Assembly (NCBI RefSeq): GCF_001668675.1
Contig: NZ_LZKQ01000063.1
Location: forward strand, 1 to 64,000
Length of the DNA: 64,000 nt
Direction of reading: 5' to 3'
DNA from: Mycobacterium asiaticum
GTDB taxonomy: Bacteria > Actinomycetota > Actinomycetes > Mycobacteriales > Mycobacteriaceae
Shown: one piece after another, positions 56,981 through 64,000 of the stretch
Layout: each line of letters starts with the position of its first letter
Numbering within the stretch: position 1 is the stretch's first letter
Notes under the pieces: model-generated
Seen by the model: the letters and a program-made list of their open reading frames with translations, nothing else
What the model was told of the DNA's origin: nothing
Database searches by the model: none
Program-made: the position numbers and the translations under genes

Positions 56981-57000
56981 AAAAGGCCTTTGGTCCTTTC
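56981..57000 (+). promoter_or_regulatory. DosR-like box upstream of fdxA
   Basis: GGCCTTTGGTCC at 56985-56996 agrees with the central 12 bases of the DosR motif (GGACTWWAGTCC) at 10 of 12 positions, with A-rich and T-rich flanks giving an imperfect inverted repeat (AAAGG..CCTTT). It lies 57 bases before the fdxA start, and fdxA is a DosR target in M. tuberculosis. Confidence 0.5.
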
Positions 57001-57056
57001 CGGTAAGGGCTTTCGACCGGCGCGATCGACGCCCGGCATCTCGGATCATGAGACTC

Positions 57057-57425
57057 ATGACCTATGTGATCGGCAAGGAATGCGTTGACGTAGTTGAGAA
57101 GTCCTGCATGCAGGAGTGCCCGGTGGACTGCATCTACGAGGGTGCCCGCAGCATGTACATCAACCCCGACGAGTGCGTCGACTGTGGTGCCTGCAAACTT
57201 GCGTGCCGCGTCGAGGCCATCTACTGGGAAGGCGACCTGCCCGAGGACGAACTGGCGCATCTCGCCGACAATGCCGCTTTCTTCGAACAGGTACTGCCCG
57301 GCCGGGACGCACCGCTGGGGACACCCGGCGGGGCGTCCACCGTCGGCCGAATCGGTGTCGACACCCCTATGGTGGCCGGGATGCCGGCCAACGAAAGCTC
57401 CAATCACCGCCCCGAAAACCGCTAG
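57057..57425 (+). CDS. fdxA: Seven-iron ferredoxin FdxA
   Basis: 122 residues, a low-potential electron carrier. The cysteines Cys9, Cys17, Cys21, Cys25 and Cys40, Cys43, Cys46, Cys50 are placed as in 3Fe-4S/4Fe-4S ferredoxins, with CPVDC and CVDCGACKLAC. The ATG at 57057 matches the M. tuberculosis Rv2007c start (MTYVIG). A C-terminal extension (about 105-122, ANESSNHRPENR end) is not in that protein. AGGAGG within the end of this gene serves the next gene, 12 bases downstream. Confidence 0.95.
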   Translation: MTYVIGKECVDVVEKSCMQECPVDCIYEGARSMYINPDECVDCGACKLACRVEAIYWEGDLPEDELAHLADNAAFFEQVLPGRDAPLGTPGGASTVGRIGVDTPMVAGMPANESSNHRPENR

Positions 57426-57437
57426 GAGGAACACGAC

Positions 57438-58343
57438 ATGAGTGACACCGCATCAGAAAACGCGAAAAGTCTCGGTGTTCTCGTCGGGGTCGACGGCTCA
57501 CCCGCATCCAACGCCGCCGTGGTGTGGGCGACGCGGTCTGCCGAGCTGCGAAACCTTCCGCTGACTCTGGTCCACGTGGTGAACACCGATGTGGCGACCT
57601 GGCCGCCGATGCCGTACCCCGACACCTGGGCACTGTGGCAGGAAGACCAGGGCCGCAAGGTCCTGACCGAGTCGGTCAAGATCGCCCGGGAGGCGGCCCT
57701 GAGCGACCGGAAACTCACCATCCACAGTGAACTGGTGTATGCCACTCCGGTGTCCACCATCGTCGAAATGTCCAAGGACGCCCAGCTTTTGGTGGTGGGA
57801 TCATCCGGGCGGGGCGCCGTGGCGCGGCTGTTGCTCGGTTCGGTCAGCTCCAGCGTGGTGCGGCACGCGGGTTGTCCCGTCGCCGTCATCCACGACGAGG
57901 ACCCGCTGATGCCGGAGCCGCTGCGGGCGCCGGTGCTGCTGGGTATTGACGGTTCGCCGGCTTCGGAATTGGCGACGGCGGTCGCCTTCGACGAGGCCTC
58001 GCGTCGCGGAGTAGAGCTGATCGCGCTGCACGCGTGGAGCGACCAGGAGCTGGTCGAACTGCCCGGGCTGGACTGGGACAACGTCAAAACCGAAGCCGAA
58101 TTGAGTCTGGCCGAGCGGCTGGCGGGCTGGCAGGAACGCTATCCCGACGTCACCGTGCGACGCGTCGTGGTCTGTGATCGGCCGGCGCGCCAACTGGTCG
58201 CGCGTTCGGAGTCGGCTCAGCTGGTGGTGGTCGGCAGCCACGGGCGCGGGGCGCTGTCCAGCATGCTGCTGGGTTCGGTGAGCAACGCGGTCGTGCATTC
58301 GGCCCGCATGCCGGTGATCGTCGCGCGGGCGTCCCACGATTGA
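57438..58343 (+). CDS. Universal stress protein, tandem UspA domains (second copy)
   Basis: 301 residues of two UspA domains with ATP loops GSSGRG...LLGS and GSHGRG...LLGS, and VGVDGS and LGIDGS at the domain starts. It is clearly paralogous to the 56087 gene and forms an operon with fdxA: the Shine-Dalgarno AGGAGG lies 8 bases before ATG 57438. In M. tuberculosis Rv2005c is a DosR-controlled member near fdxA. The small 58373 gene follows after 29 bases. Confidence 0.92.
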   Translation: MSDTASENAKSLGVLVGVDGSPASNAAVVWATRSAELRNLPLTLVHVVNTDVATWPPMPYPDTWALWQEDQGRKVLTESVKIAREAALSDRKLTIHSELVYATPVSTIVEMSKDAQLLVVGSSGRGAVARLLLGSVSSSVVRHAGCPVAVIHDEDPLMPEPLRAPVLLGIDGSPASELATAVAFDEASRRGVELIALHAWSDQELVELPGLDWDNVKTEAELSLAERLAGWQERYPDVTVRRVVVCDRPARQLVARSESAQLVVVGSHGRGALSSMLLGSVSNAVVHSARMPVIVARASHD

Positions 58344-58372
58344 AAACCGCTGTCCTGGGAAACCTGGGTGGT

Positions 58373-58561
58373 ATGGCTGAGTACAGAGTTATCGACCCCA
58401 AAGGCAATGTTGTCGCCACCAAGGAGATCGAAAGCGCCGACGATGCCCATGCGTGGTTTGTCGACTCTGCCGCCGACAACGCCGAGTTGGGTTGGCGGAT
58501 GGAGGTCAAGCACGACGGCGAATGGTCGTTCTTCGACGACACCGAGGGCACGTCGAGCTAA
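58373..58561 (+). CDS. Small hypothetical protein, 62 aa
   Basis: Starts ATG at 58373 (MAEYRVIDPKGNVV). It is acidic, with alternating strand-helix predictions (EYRVIDPKGNVVATKEI, ADDAHAWFVDSA, WRMEVKHDGEWSFFDD), reminiscent of small beta-sheet stress proteins. No family was recognised. It is the last gene after the second universal stress gene, and its TAA overlaps the PAS-ANTAR stop on the other strand by 3 bases. Confidence 0.65.
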   Translation: MAEYRVIDPKGNVVATKEIESADDAHAWFVDSAADNAELGWRMEVKHDGEWSFFDDTEGTSS

Positions 58562-59274
58562 CGCTTGCTGTTCGCCCGGCGGCCGTCCCTGTTGCCGACC
58601 TTGCCGGCCTTGCCGACGCGGCTGTGCGCGGTCAACAGCGCCTGATCGAATTGGGATTGCGCGGTGATGGCGCCGGTGACCCCGCAGAAGTCCTGGGCAA
58701 TCTGCTCGGCCAGCGGGCGTAGCTTGACGTTGGCTTCCTGTGACAGCCACTTCAGCAGGTTGAACGCGGCGTCGGCGTCGATCCCGTAGACCAGCATCAG
58801 CATGCCCTTGGCTTGTTCGATGCCGGCCCGATTCGCCGCGATTTCGGTCAGCCTCTCGGTGACCTGTTCCTGGTGCACCTGGTCGGAAATCGGTGTCACG
58901 TCGACGTAGAACCCCTGCGTCCCGATCACGGCACCGTGATCGTCACAGAGCCGGTCACCGATGACCACGACGTGGTGCACCTTGCCTTTGGTGTCGATGA
59001 TCCGATGACGGGTGCTGAAGGCCTTGTGAGTGTGCAGAATCTCGTCGATGGTGGCCGCAACCTGGCCACGGTCATCGGGATGTTTGTGGGAGAGCACCAA
59101 TTCGGTTGTGGGGGTGACGCTTCCGGGCTTGTACCCGTGCATGCGCTGCACCTGCTCGGACCATTCCCACCGTTGGTCGGCGAAATGGAATCGGAACCAA
59201 CCCACCCCTTGCGGGGCGCCGCCGGCCAACGCCTGTTCGACGGCGGCGGACTGGCCATCAAGATCCCAGGCCAT
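58558..59274 (-). CDS. PAS-ANTAR response protein
   Basis: 238 residues. A PAS domain (about 20-130; WFRFHFADQRWEWSEQV and the LCDDHGAVIGTQGFYVDVTP end) precedes an ANTAR domain (about 145-205; EQAKGMLMLVYGIDADAAFNLLKWLSQ), which binds hairpins in nascent mRNA and acts by antitermination. The ligand or signal of the PAS domain is unknown. The ATG at 59274 has a CAGGAGG site. It lies on the same strand as hsp18, after a hairpin. Confidence 0.9.
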   Translation of the reverse strand: MAWDLDGQSAAVEQALAGGAPQGVGWFRFHFADQRWEWSEQVQRMHGYKPGSVTPTTELVLSHKHPDDRGQVAATIDEILHTHKAFSTRHRIIDTKGKVHHVVVIGDRLCDDHGAVIGTQGFYVDVTPISDQVHQEQVTERLTEIAANRAGIEQAKGMLMLVYGIDADAAFNLLKWLSQEANVKLRPLAEQIAQDFCGVTGAITAQSQFDQALLTAHSRVGKAGKVGNRDGRRANSKR

Positions 59275-59314
59275 CGCCTACCTCCTGTAGAAAATTGCTG
59301 ACAAATGAGAGATC

Positions 59315-59340
59315 AGCGGCCGCAAGCCGCCGCGGCCGCT
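59315..59340 (-). terminator. Hairpin after hsp18
   Basis: AGCGGCCGC (59315-59323) and GCGGCCGCT (59332-59340) are perfect 9-bp arms around an 8-base loop, 17-42 bases after the hsp18 stop. There is no T-run. It could end the hsp18 transcript, or be a target for ANTAR-type antitermination feeding the PAS-ANTAR gene. Confidence 0.6.
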
Positions 59341-59357
59341 GCCTCTCGAGTCGCTGA

Positions 59358-59819
59358 TCAGGCGTTTATCACCTCCCGTCGGGTCTCGTTCTCGTTGATC
59401 GCCTTGTGGGTGGACCCGTTGGTGCCGCCGCGTTCAACGGTGATCTTGCGTGGCTTGGCCTTCTCGGCCACCGGGATCCGCAGGCTCAGCACGCCTTCCC
59501 GGTAGGAAGCCTCGATTCGTTCGGTGTCGAGGTTGTCCCCGAGTACCAACTGGCGGCTGAACACCCCGCGCGGTCGCTCGGTGGCGAGCATCTCGCGGTT
59601 GGGGTCGACCTTGGGGCGCTCGGCGCGCACGGTCACCACATTGCGCTCGATGTCGATGTCCAGCGAGTCGGCGTCGATACCAGGGAGATCGAACTCGACC
59701 ACGAATCGTTCACCTTCACGCCACGCGTCCATTGGCATGACTGCCGGTCGGGCGGCGGTTCCCAGTACTTGCTCGGCGAAACGATCCAGGTCACGGAACG
59801 GGTCGGTACGCATCAGCAT
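59358..59819 (-). CDS. hsp18: 18-kDa antigen, Hsp20/alpha-crystallin chaperone
   Basis: An ATP-independent holdase. 153 residues. It closely resembles the M. leprae 18-kDa antigen in [34 protein letters not shown] and the [18 protein letters not shown] end; the alpha-crystallin domain covers about 30-130. The ATG at 59819 gives MLMRT; an upstream GTG at 59828 or ATG at 59813 are less likely. I do not recall this member in M. tuberculosis. A strong promoter and a palindrome lie upstream, facing the HspR-like gene. Confidence 0.95.
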   Translation of the reverse strand: MLMRTDPFRDLDRFAEQVLGTAARPAVMPMDAWREGERFVVEFDLPGIDADSLDIDIERNVVTVRAERPKVDPNREMLATERPRGVFSRQLVLGDNLDTERIEASYREGVLSLRIPVAEKAKPRKITVERGGTNGSTHKAINENETRREVINA

Positions 59820-59863
59820 GGCCGTCACCTCTTCCTCCAATGTGCTGTCGTTAGTGGTAGTTA

Positions 59864-59885
59864 ATCTGTGTCGCACGACATAGAT
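59864..59885. promoter_or_regulatory. 22-bp palindrome, candidate operator of hsp18
   Basis: ATCT-x-TGTCG-xx-CGACA-x-AGAT (59864-59885) pairs at 9 of 11 positions per half. It lies just after the -10 of the hsp18 promoter, over the expected transcription start, as suits a repressor. It does not match the HAIR consensus (CTTGAGT-N7-ACTCAAG) of HspR. Confidence 0.65.
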
Positions 59886-59887
59886 TT

Positions 59888-59916
59888 CTTATAGCACTAT
59901 CGACAGAACATCGCAA
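59888..59916 (-). promoter_or_regulatory. hsp18 promoter
   Basis: On the minus strand a TTGCGA -35 (59911-59916) and a TATAAG -10 (59888-59893) are separated by exactly 17 bases, a good SigA-type arrangement. The start of transcription should fall near 59880, inside the palindrome, with about 60 bases of leader before the ATG at 59819. Confidence 0.65.
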
Positions 59917-59961
59917 GCTGTGATAAACAGGTTTTCTGTAAGACCAAGAGGGGGCCAGGCA

Positions 59962-60312
59962 TTGACCGATCGTCTCGACAACTCCGGCGCTCCGCCGTCG
60001 GATCACGGCGTCTACGGGATCTCGGTAGCGGCCGAGCTCTCCGGCGTCGCCGTGCAGACGCTCCGTCTCTACGAACGGCATGGGTTGCTGTCGCCCGCGC
60101 GCAGCGACGGCGGCACCCGGCGTTACAGCGCCAACGACCTGGCCCGGTTGCAGCGGATCAGCGCCCTGGTCGAGGAAGGCGTGAACCTGGCCGGGATCGC
60201 GCGCATCCTCAGCCTCGAAGACCACAATGCCGAATTGTCCGCTGCCAACAGCAATCTGCGGTCCACCAACCGGAGCTTGCGGGACGCCGCAAAGAACGGG
60301 AACAACGGCTGA
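59962..60312 (+). CDS. MerR-family regulator, HspR-like
   Basis: About 116 residues from a TTG at 59962 preceded by GAGGGGG; an in-frame GTG at 59920 is an alternative. The winged HTH (about 18-85) has YGISVAAELSGVAVQTLRLYERHGLLSPAR, GGTRRYSANDL and EEGVNLAGIARIL, closely like HspR of M. tuberculosis (Rv0353). It lacks the long C-terminal tail of that protein and ends in a Ser/Asn-rich stretch. It is divergent from hsp18, so it is the likely repressor acting through the palindrome between them. Confidence 0.85.
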   Translation: MTDRLDNSGAPPSDHGVYGISVAAELSGVAVQTLRLYERHGLLSPARSDGGTRRYSANDLARLQRISALVEEGVNLAGIARILSLEDHNAELSAANSNLRSTNRSLRDAAKNGNNG

Positions 60313-60319
60313 AGCGGGG

Positions 60320-61780
60320 TCAGGCCACCACGCGGAACTGATGCGCGGTGGGGTCGGCGGGGTCCGGCAGGTTCATGCCCGCGTCCACGCCGGAGCGCAG
60401 GTAGTCGATCACCGCGTCGTTGAGACGTTCGCCGGGGACGACGGCCGGGATACCCGGCGGATACGGGGTGATCTGCTCGGCGGCGATGCGTCCGGCTGCC
60501 TTGTCCGCCGGCACCATCTCCGTTGGCCCGAAGAACGCATCTCGGGGCAGCGCAACGGTTTCCAGCTGCAGCTCCGCCGGTGCCGGCAGGTGTAGCTGCG
60601 GCGGCCGGTCGAAATCGTCGGCGGCCTTGCGCCACAGCGTCATTGCGTTCACCAGCCGGTCGGCCGTCTGCTTGTTGTCGGCGAACGACATGGTGGCCAG
60701 GATCCGCCGATGGTCGCTCATGCCGAGGTCGAGTTCGCAGTGCTCCCGCAGCCAGTCCGCCGCCTGATAGCCCGAAGTCCCAGTGGCGGATAGGTCCATC
60801 AACACCTGGGTGGTGTCCAGGTCGCAGGACGCTTCCTCGCCCAGCAGTTCGTCTTCGAGCACCTGCAGGTCGGGTATGTCGCCCAACCGCTCCCGCAGAT
60901 ACGTCGCGAGATCGATTTCGGCGGTGAGCAATTCGTGCCCATGCTCGACCATCTGCCGTCGCCAGCCATCGAGTGCGGCGTAGACCATCACGTTCGGACT
61001 CGTCGTCATCAACAGGTCCGCACATGCCGAGAGCCGGACCGGATCGACAAGATCGCCCTGCAGATGGAACACCGACCCCTGCTCGAATCCGGCGCCCATC
61101 TTGTGCACGCTCACCACGCAAACGTCCGCGCCGGCATCCATCGCCCAGGTCGGCAGGTCCTCGTGAAACGGCAGGTGCGCGCCCCAGGCTTCATCCACGA
61201 TCAGCGGCTTGTTGCGCTTGTGGCAGATGTCGGCGATCGCGCCGATGTCCGCGCAAGTGCCATAGGGGCTCGGGCTCACGATGAGCGCACCCGCCGCATC
61301 CGGGTGCCGCTGCCACGCGTCCTCGACCTGCTCGGGGGAGGGCGGATGGGAGAAATGCCGCTCGCGATCCCACTGCGGGGTGATCCACCGCGGCTGCACC
61401 CCGGAGAAGATCAGCCCGGCCACGATCGACTTGTGGCTGTCGCGCGTGACGAGCAGCCCGCCGCGGTCGCCGCCGGCCACCGCCAGCATCGCCGCCTTGA
61501 CCGACAACGAACTGCCGCAGGTGGAAAAGAATGCGGTGTCGGCGCCGACGGCGTCGGCCATCAAATCTTCGGCGCGGGAGAGGAATTTGTTTCGGGATTT
61601 CCGGTCGTCCAGGCCATTGCTGGCGAGCACGTCGTTGCGGAACGGTTCTCTGCCCAGCACGGCCAGGACCCGCGGGTCGGCACCGGCGCCCTGGCGGTGA
61701 CCCGGCGGGGTGAAACCGTACCGGTCGCTGGCGTGATAGTCCCGCAGTGCGTCCAGCAGCGGTGCTTGCGACTGGTCCAT
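60320..61780 (-). CDS. PLP-dependent Orn/Lys/Arg decarboxylase family protein
   Basis: 486 residues, similar in length to the short bacterial decarboxylases of the SpeA/YaaO type. TPPGHRQGAG, NDVLASNGLDD, STCGSSLSVKAAMLA and the PLP-binding lysine in SVHKMGAGFEQGS (Lys about 227) are typical; WGAHLPFH has the ring-binding Asp/His context. It produces a polyamine precursor (cadaverine, putrescine or agmatine), but which amino acid is not known. It lies alone on the minus strand, converging with the MerR gene 7 bases away. Confidence 0.88.
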   Translation of the reverse strand: MDQSQAPLLDALRDYHASDRYGFTPPGHRQGAGADPRVLAVLGREPFRNDVLASNGLDDRKSRNKFLSRAEDLMADAVGADTAFFSTCGSSLSVKAAMLAVAGGDRGGLLVTRDSHKSIVAGLIFSGVQPRWITPQWDRERHFSHPPSPEQVEDAWQRHPDAAGALIVSPSPYGTCADIGAIADICHKRNKPLIVDEAWGAHLPFHEDLPTWAMDAGADVCVVSVHKMGAGFEQGSVFHLQGDLVDPVRLSACADLLMTTSPNVMVYAALDGWRRQMVEHGHELLTAEIDLATYLRERLGDIPDLQVLEDELLGEEASCDLDTTQVLMDLSATGTSGYQAADWLREHCELDLGMSDHRRILATMSFADNKQTADRLVNAMTLWRKAADDFDRPPQLHLPAPAELQLETVALPRDAFFGPTEMVPADKAAGRIAAEQITPYPPGIPAVVPGERLNDAVIDYLRSGVDAGMNLPDPADPTAHQFRVVA

Positions 61781-61819
61781 GGCGGGGGGCTACCCCGTTT
61801 ACGAAGCTATATGCCGGGT

Positions 61820-62461
61820 ATGACCCCCGCTATGGTCGATCAGCCCGAGGTTCCGCTGCGCGCGATTGCGTTGGTCTGCAGCCTCAAAGGCAGCCCGGAT
61901 CAGTCCAGCAGCGCCCTGATGGCCGAACACGTCGCCGCTGAACTGGCCAAACACGGCGTGGAATGCGAACACGTGCGGTGCGTGGATTACAACATCGCCC
62001 CCGGCGTCGAGGACGATATGGGCGACGGCGACCAATGGCCGACCATTCGGCGCAAGGTGCTGGATGCCGACATCCTGCTGATCAGCACGCCGATCTGGCT
62101 GGGTCACCCGTCCAGCGTGACCCAGCGCGTCCTGGAACGCCTCGACGCGGAGCTGTCCAACACCGACGACGACGGCATCCCCGTGATGGTCGGCAAGGTC
62201 GGGATCGTCAGCGTGGTGGGCAACGAGGACGGCGCCCACAAGGTGGTCGCTGACGTATTCCAAGGGCTCAACGACATCGGCTTCAGCATTCCGGCGCAGG
62301 GTTGCACGTACTGGAACGGGGAGGCCATGGGATCCACCGATTACAGCGACTTGGACGAGGTGCCCGAACAGATCGCCGCCACGACGGCGACCGCGGCCCG
62401 CAATGCGGCCCACCTGGCCCGGGCACTCAAGACGCTGAACTACCCGCCGTACGAGTCGTGA
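61820..62461 (+). CDS. NADPH-dependent FMN reductase / flavodoxin-fold protein
   Basis: About 213 residues with a flavodoxin-like fold: CSLKGSPDQSSSALMAEHV (phosphate loop for FMN, about 14-32), ILLISTPIWLGHPSSVTQRVLERLD and the VVGNEDGAHKVVADVFQ loop. It belongs to the NADPH-dependent FMN reductase superfamily; a quinone or azo reductase role is likely (inference). ATGs at 61811, 61820 and 61832 are in frame; 61820 is chosen arbitrarily. DUF1360 starts 2 bases after its stop. Confidence 0.8.
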   Translation: MTPAMVDQPEVPLRAIALVCSLKGSPDQSSSALMAEHVAAELAKHGVECEHVRCVDYNIAPGVEDDMGDGDQWPTIRRKVLDADILLISTPIWLGHPSSVTQRVLERLDAELSNTDDDGIPVMVGKVGIVSVVGNEDGAHKVVADVFQGLNDIGFSIPAQGCTYWNGEAMGSTDYSDLDEVPEQIAATTATAARNAAHLARALKTLNYPPYES

Positions 62462-62463
62462 TC

Positions 62464-63000
62464 ATGAGTGAGCTAGCAGAGGTGAGGGACGACGTGGCCG
62501 ATCGGGCACGACAGGAAGCCGACGAGTATCGCGGCGAGAATGGCCGGCCGCTGGCCGGATACGTTGTGGTGCTTGGCGTTTACTCCGTGCTGGTGGCGGT
62601 GACGACGGTGCTGGCGGCGGTAACCGGTCGTAGATTGCCGAACCAGTGGACGGTGCAGGACCTGCTCCTGCTGACCTTGGGCACGCACAAACTCTCCCGG
62701 ACCGTGAGCAAGGATTCGGTGACCAGCCCGCTGCGCGCACCGTTCACCAGGTACAAAGAGACCGGCGGGCCGGCTGAGGTGATGGAAGAACCCCGACAGG
62801 ACAGCGCAATTCGGCACAGCCTGGGTGAATTGCTGACCTGTCCGTTCTGCCTGGATGTGTGGGTGGCAACCGGTTTCGTGATCGGGCTGGTGTTCGTGCC
62901 CAGATTCACCCGGCTGGTCGCCGGCACCTTCACCGTGCTCACCGGTGCCGACTTTTTACAGCTCGCCTATGCCATGGCGCAGCAAGCATCCGAACGTTGA
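62464..63000 (+). CDS. DUF1360 membrane protein
   Basis: 178 residues. A first hydrophobic helix (about 31-55, LAGYVVVLGVYSVLVAVTTVLAAV) is followed by the LLLTLGTHKLSRTVSKDSVTSPLRAPFT segment and the LLTCPFCLDVWVATGFVIGLVF helix with the CPFC motif, and a third helix near the end; this is the standard DUF1360 layout. Function unknown. The ATG at 62464 is 2 bases after the FMN reductase stop, indicating one transcript with the genes that follow. Confidence 0.82.
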   Translation: MSELAEVRDDVADRARQEADEYRGENGRPLAGYVVVLGVYSVLVAVTTVLAAVTGRRLPNQWTVQDLLLLTLGTHKLSRTVSKDSVTSPLRAPFTRYKETGGPAEVMEEPRQDSAIRHSLGELLTCPFCLDVWVATGFVIGLVFVPRFTRLVAGTFTVLTGADFLQLAYAMAQQASER

Positions 63001-63012
63001 GGTGGTGGTGTC

Positions 63013-63426
63013 ATGCCGAAGACGACGAAGAGCGGCGCGGCGAAGAAAGACGAATTGCCCAGCACGCTAAGGAAATCCAGCGCCAAGGCGCAGCGGACGT
63101 TCGCCAAGGCGCATGACGCGGCCGCCGAGCAGTACGGCAGCGAGGAGCGCGCGCACCGGGTCGCCTACGCCGCCGTCAAACACAGCTATGAGAAGGTCGG
63201 CGACCACTGGGAAGCCAAGGAAGAGAAGGGCCCCTCGGACAAGAGGGCCGAGGCCGGTGGACTGAACAACCCCGAGCCGTCCGAGGAGGGCGTCAACGCC
63301 AACGCCAGCAAGAAGCATCTGCTGGAGGTCGCACGGCGGCTCGATGTGCACGGTCGCTCGACGATGACGAAGCCCGAACTCGTCGAAGCGATCAAGAAGC
63401 AAAACCGCCGTGCCCAAAGGCGTTGA
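63013..63426 (+). CDS. ChaB-like protein with SAP/Rho-N-like tail
   Basis: 137 residues. The N-terminal part (about 14-70) is ChaB-like (ELPSTLRKSSAKAQRTFAKAHDAAAEQY, RAHRVAYAAVKHSYEKVGDHW). A Pro/Glu-rich linker leads to a C-terminal helix-turn-helix resembling SAP/Rho N-terminal motifs (SKKHLLEVARRLDVHGRSTMTKPELVEAIKKQ, about 101-132), a nucleic acid-binding feature. It starts with ATG at 63013 and its end overlaps the UdgX-type gene by 17 bases. Confidence 0.82.
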   Translation: MPKTTKSGAAKKDELPSTLRKSSAKAQRTFAKAHDAAAEQYGSEERAHRVAYAAVKHSYEKVGDHWEAKEEKGPSDKRAEAGGLNNPEPSEEGVNANASKKHLLEVARRLDVHGRSTMTKPELVEAIKKQNRRAQRR

Positions 63427-64000
63427 CCGCAACGATGTTCCGGGAGCGCAGCGCTACCTGCCGGAGGACCGTGGGCTGAGCTCGCTGGAGCACGCGGCCG
63501 GCGGCTGCCAAGGGTGCACGCTGTACCGGGATGCCACCCAAACCGTGTTCGGCCACGGTAAGGCCGAGGCGCCGGTGATGCTGGTGGGCGAGCAGCCCGG
63601 CGACCGGGAAGACCAGGAGGGCCAACCGTTCGTCGGCCCCGCCGGCCGGCTCCTGGTTCGCGCACTGTCGGACGCCGACCTGGACCCGGCGCTGACGTAC
63701 CAGACCAACGCCGTCAAGCACTTCAAGTTCAAAAGGCAGGGCAAGCGGCGGATTCACCAGAAGCCGGGCCGTATCGAGGTCGTCGCCTGCCAGCCCTGGC
63801 TGATCGCCGAAATCCAGGCGCTGCGCCCGCAGGTCATCGTGTGCCTCGGTGCGACGGCCGCACAGTCGCTGCTGGGCAGCACCTTTCGTGTCACCGCGCA
63901 CCGGGGTGAGCCGCTGCGCCTGCCGGCCGCGCTGGACCTCGAGATTGAGCCGGAGCCGCTGGTGCTGGCGACGGTCCATCCCTCGTCGCTGCTGCGGGAT
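63410..64000 (+). CDS. udgX: UdgX-type uracil-DNA glycosylase superfamily protein (3' end off the window)
   Basis: 197 codons are present. GEQPGDREDQ (about 60-69) and the GPAGRLL segment are motif 1 of family 4/5-like glycosylases. The hallmark KRRIH loop (112-116) is present, whose histidine in M. smegmatis UdgX forms a covalent bond with uracil-containing DNA. Fe-S ligands include Cys33, Cys36 (GCQGC) and a Cys in VVACQPW; HPSSLLR ends the visible part. The start is a GTG at 63410 inside the ChaB gene. The gene is truncated by the window edge, not broken. Confidence 0.93.
   Translation, partial: MPKGVDRNDVPGAQRYLPEDRGLSSLEHAAGGCQGCTLYRDATQTVFGHGKAEAPVMLVGEQPGDREDQEGQPFVGPAGRLLVRALSDADLDPALTYQTNAVKHFKFKRQGKRRIHQKPGRIEVVACQPWLIAEIQALRPQVIVCLGATAAQSLLGSTFRVTAHRGEPLRLPAALDLEIEPEPLVLATVHPSSLLRD

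Overview
The window is high-GC DNA from a slow-growing Mycobacterium that is not M. tuberculosis. It carries a PPE gene and a PE_PGRS gene, HupB with its lysine/alanine tail, F420 and mycofactocin enzymes, and the 18-kDa antigen family. GTG starts and 4-base overlaps (GTGA/ATGA) are frequent. PE_PGRS argues against the M. avium complex; UdgX and the 18-kDa Hsp20, which I do not recall in M. tuberculosis, fit a non-tuberculous species. No species call is made. No rRNA, tRNA, CRISPR array, prophage or transposase was seen.

Left half (about 1-35.8 kb). From memory, gene order follows M. tuberculosis Rv2965c-Rv2989: coaD, rsmD, pyc, a VKOR/DsbA pair, lipN, two aldo-keto reductases, a secreted HNH-type protein, recG, a DhaL/FakA-type kinase, rpmB, ung, thiL, a DUF3515 protein, ddlA, gpsA, fbiD, ppk1, mutT1, hupB, leuDC and an IclR regulator (NdgR type). 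These serve CoA, thiamine, leucine, cell wall, F420 and polyphosphate metabolism and DNA repair. Between rpmB and ung sits a module of a mycofactocin-type SDR, SnoaL protein, sulfotransferase, DUF1214 protein, second SDR, nitroreductase and MDR reductase. A 53-bp MIRU-like tandem array links the pyc stop to the rsmD start.

Middle (about 35.8-43.8 kb). A second IclR regulator, a PPE gene with an unusual Pro/Ile-rich tail and a PE_PGRS gene form an island. The PPE and PE_PGRS upstream regions share a composite palindromic element, and a related palindrome precedes the IclR gene. Next come a TetR regulator with a candidate operator, a cytochrome P450 and an SDR.

Right half (about 43.7-64 kb). 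A block resembling Rv2042c-Rv2046 (lppI-type lipoprotein, lipT, pncA and the Rv2042c type) is interrupted by a kinase/DUF7064-like fusion, gluconokinase and a DoxX protein with an 11-residue-repeat tail. Then come an ECF41-type sigma factor beside a DoxX-like gene, DUF3097, and a tightly coupled OsmC / acyl-CoA-dehydrogenase-like / ECF sigma / zinc anti-sigma operon. A stress island follows: two tandem universal stress proteins, 7Fe ferredoxin FdxA, a 62-residue protein, PAS-ANTAR, the 18-kDa Hsp20 and a divergent HspR-like regulator, with degenerate DosR-like boxes and a well-formed hsp18 promoter/operator. The window ends in a PLP decarboxylase, an FMN reductase, DUF1360, ChaB and a truncated UdgX with the KRRIH motif.
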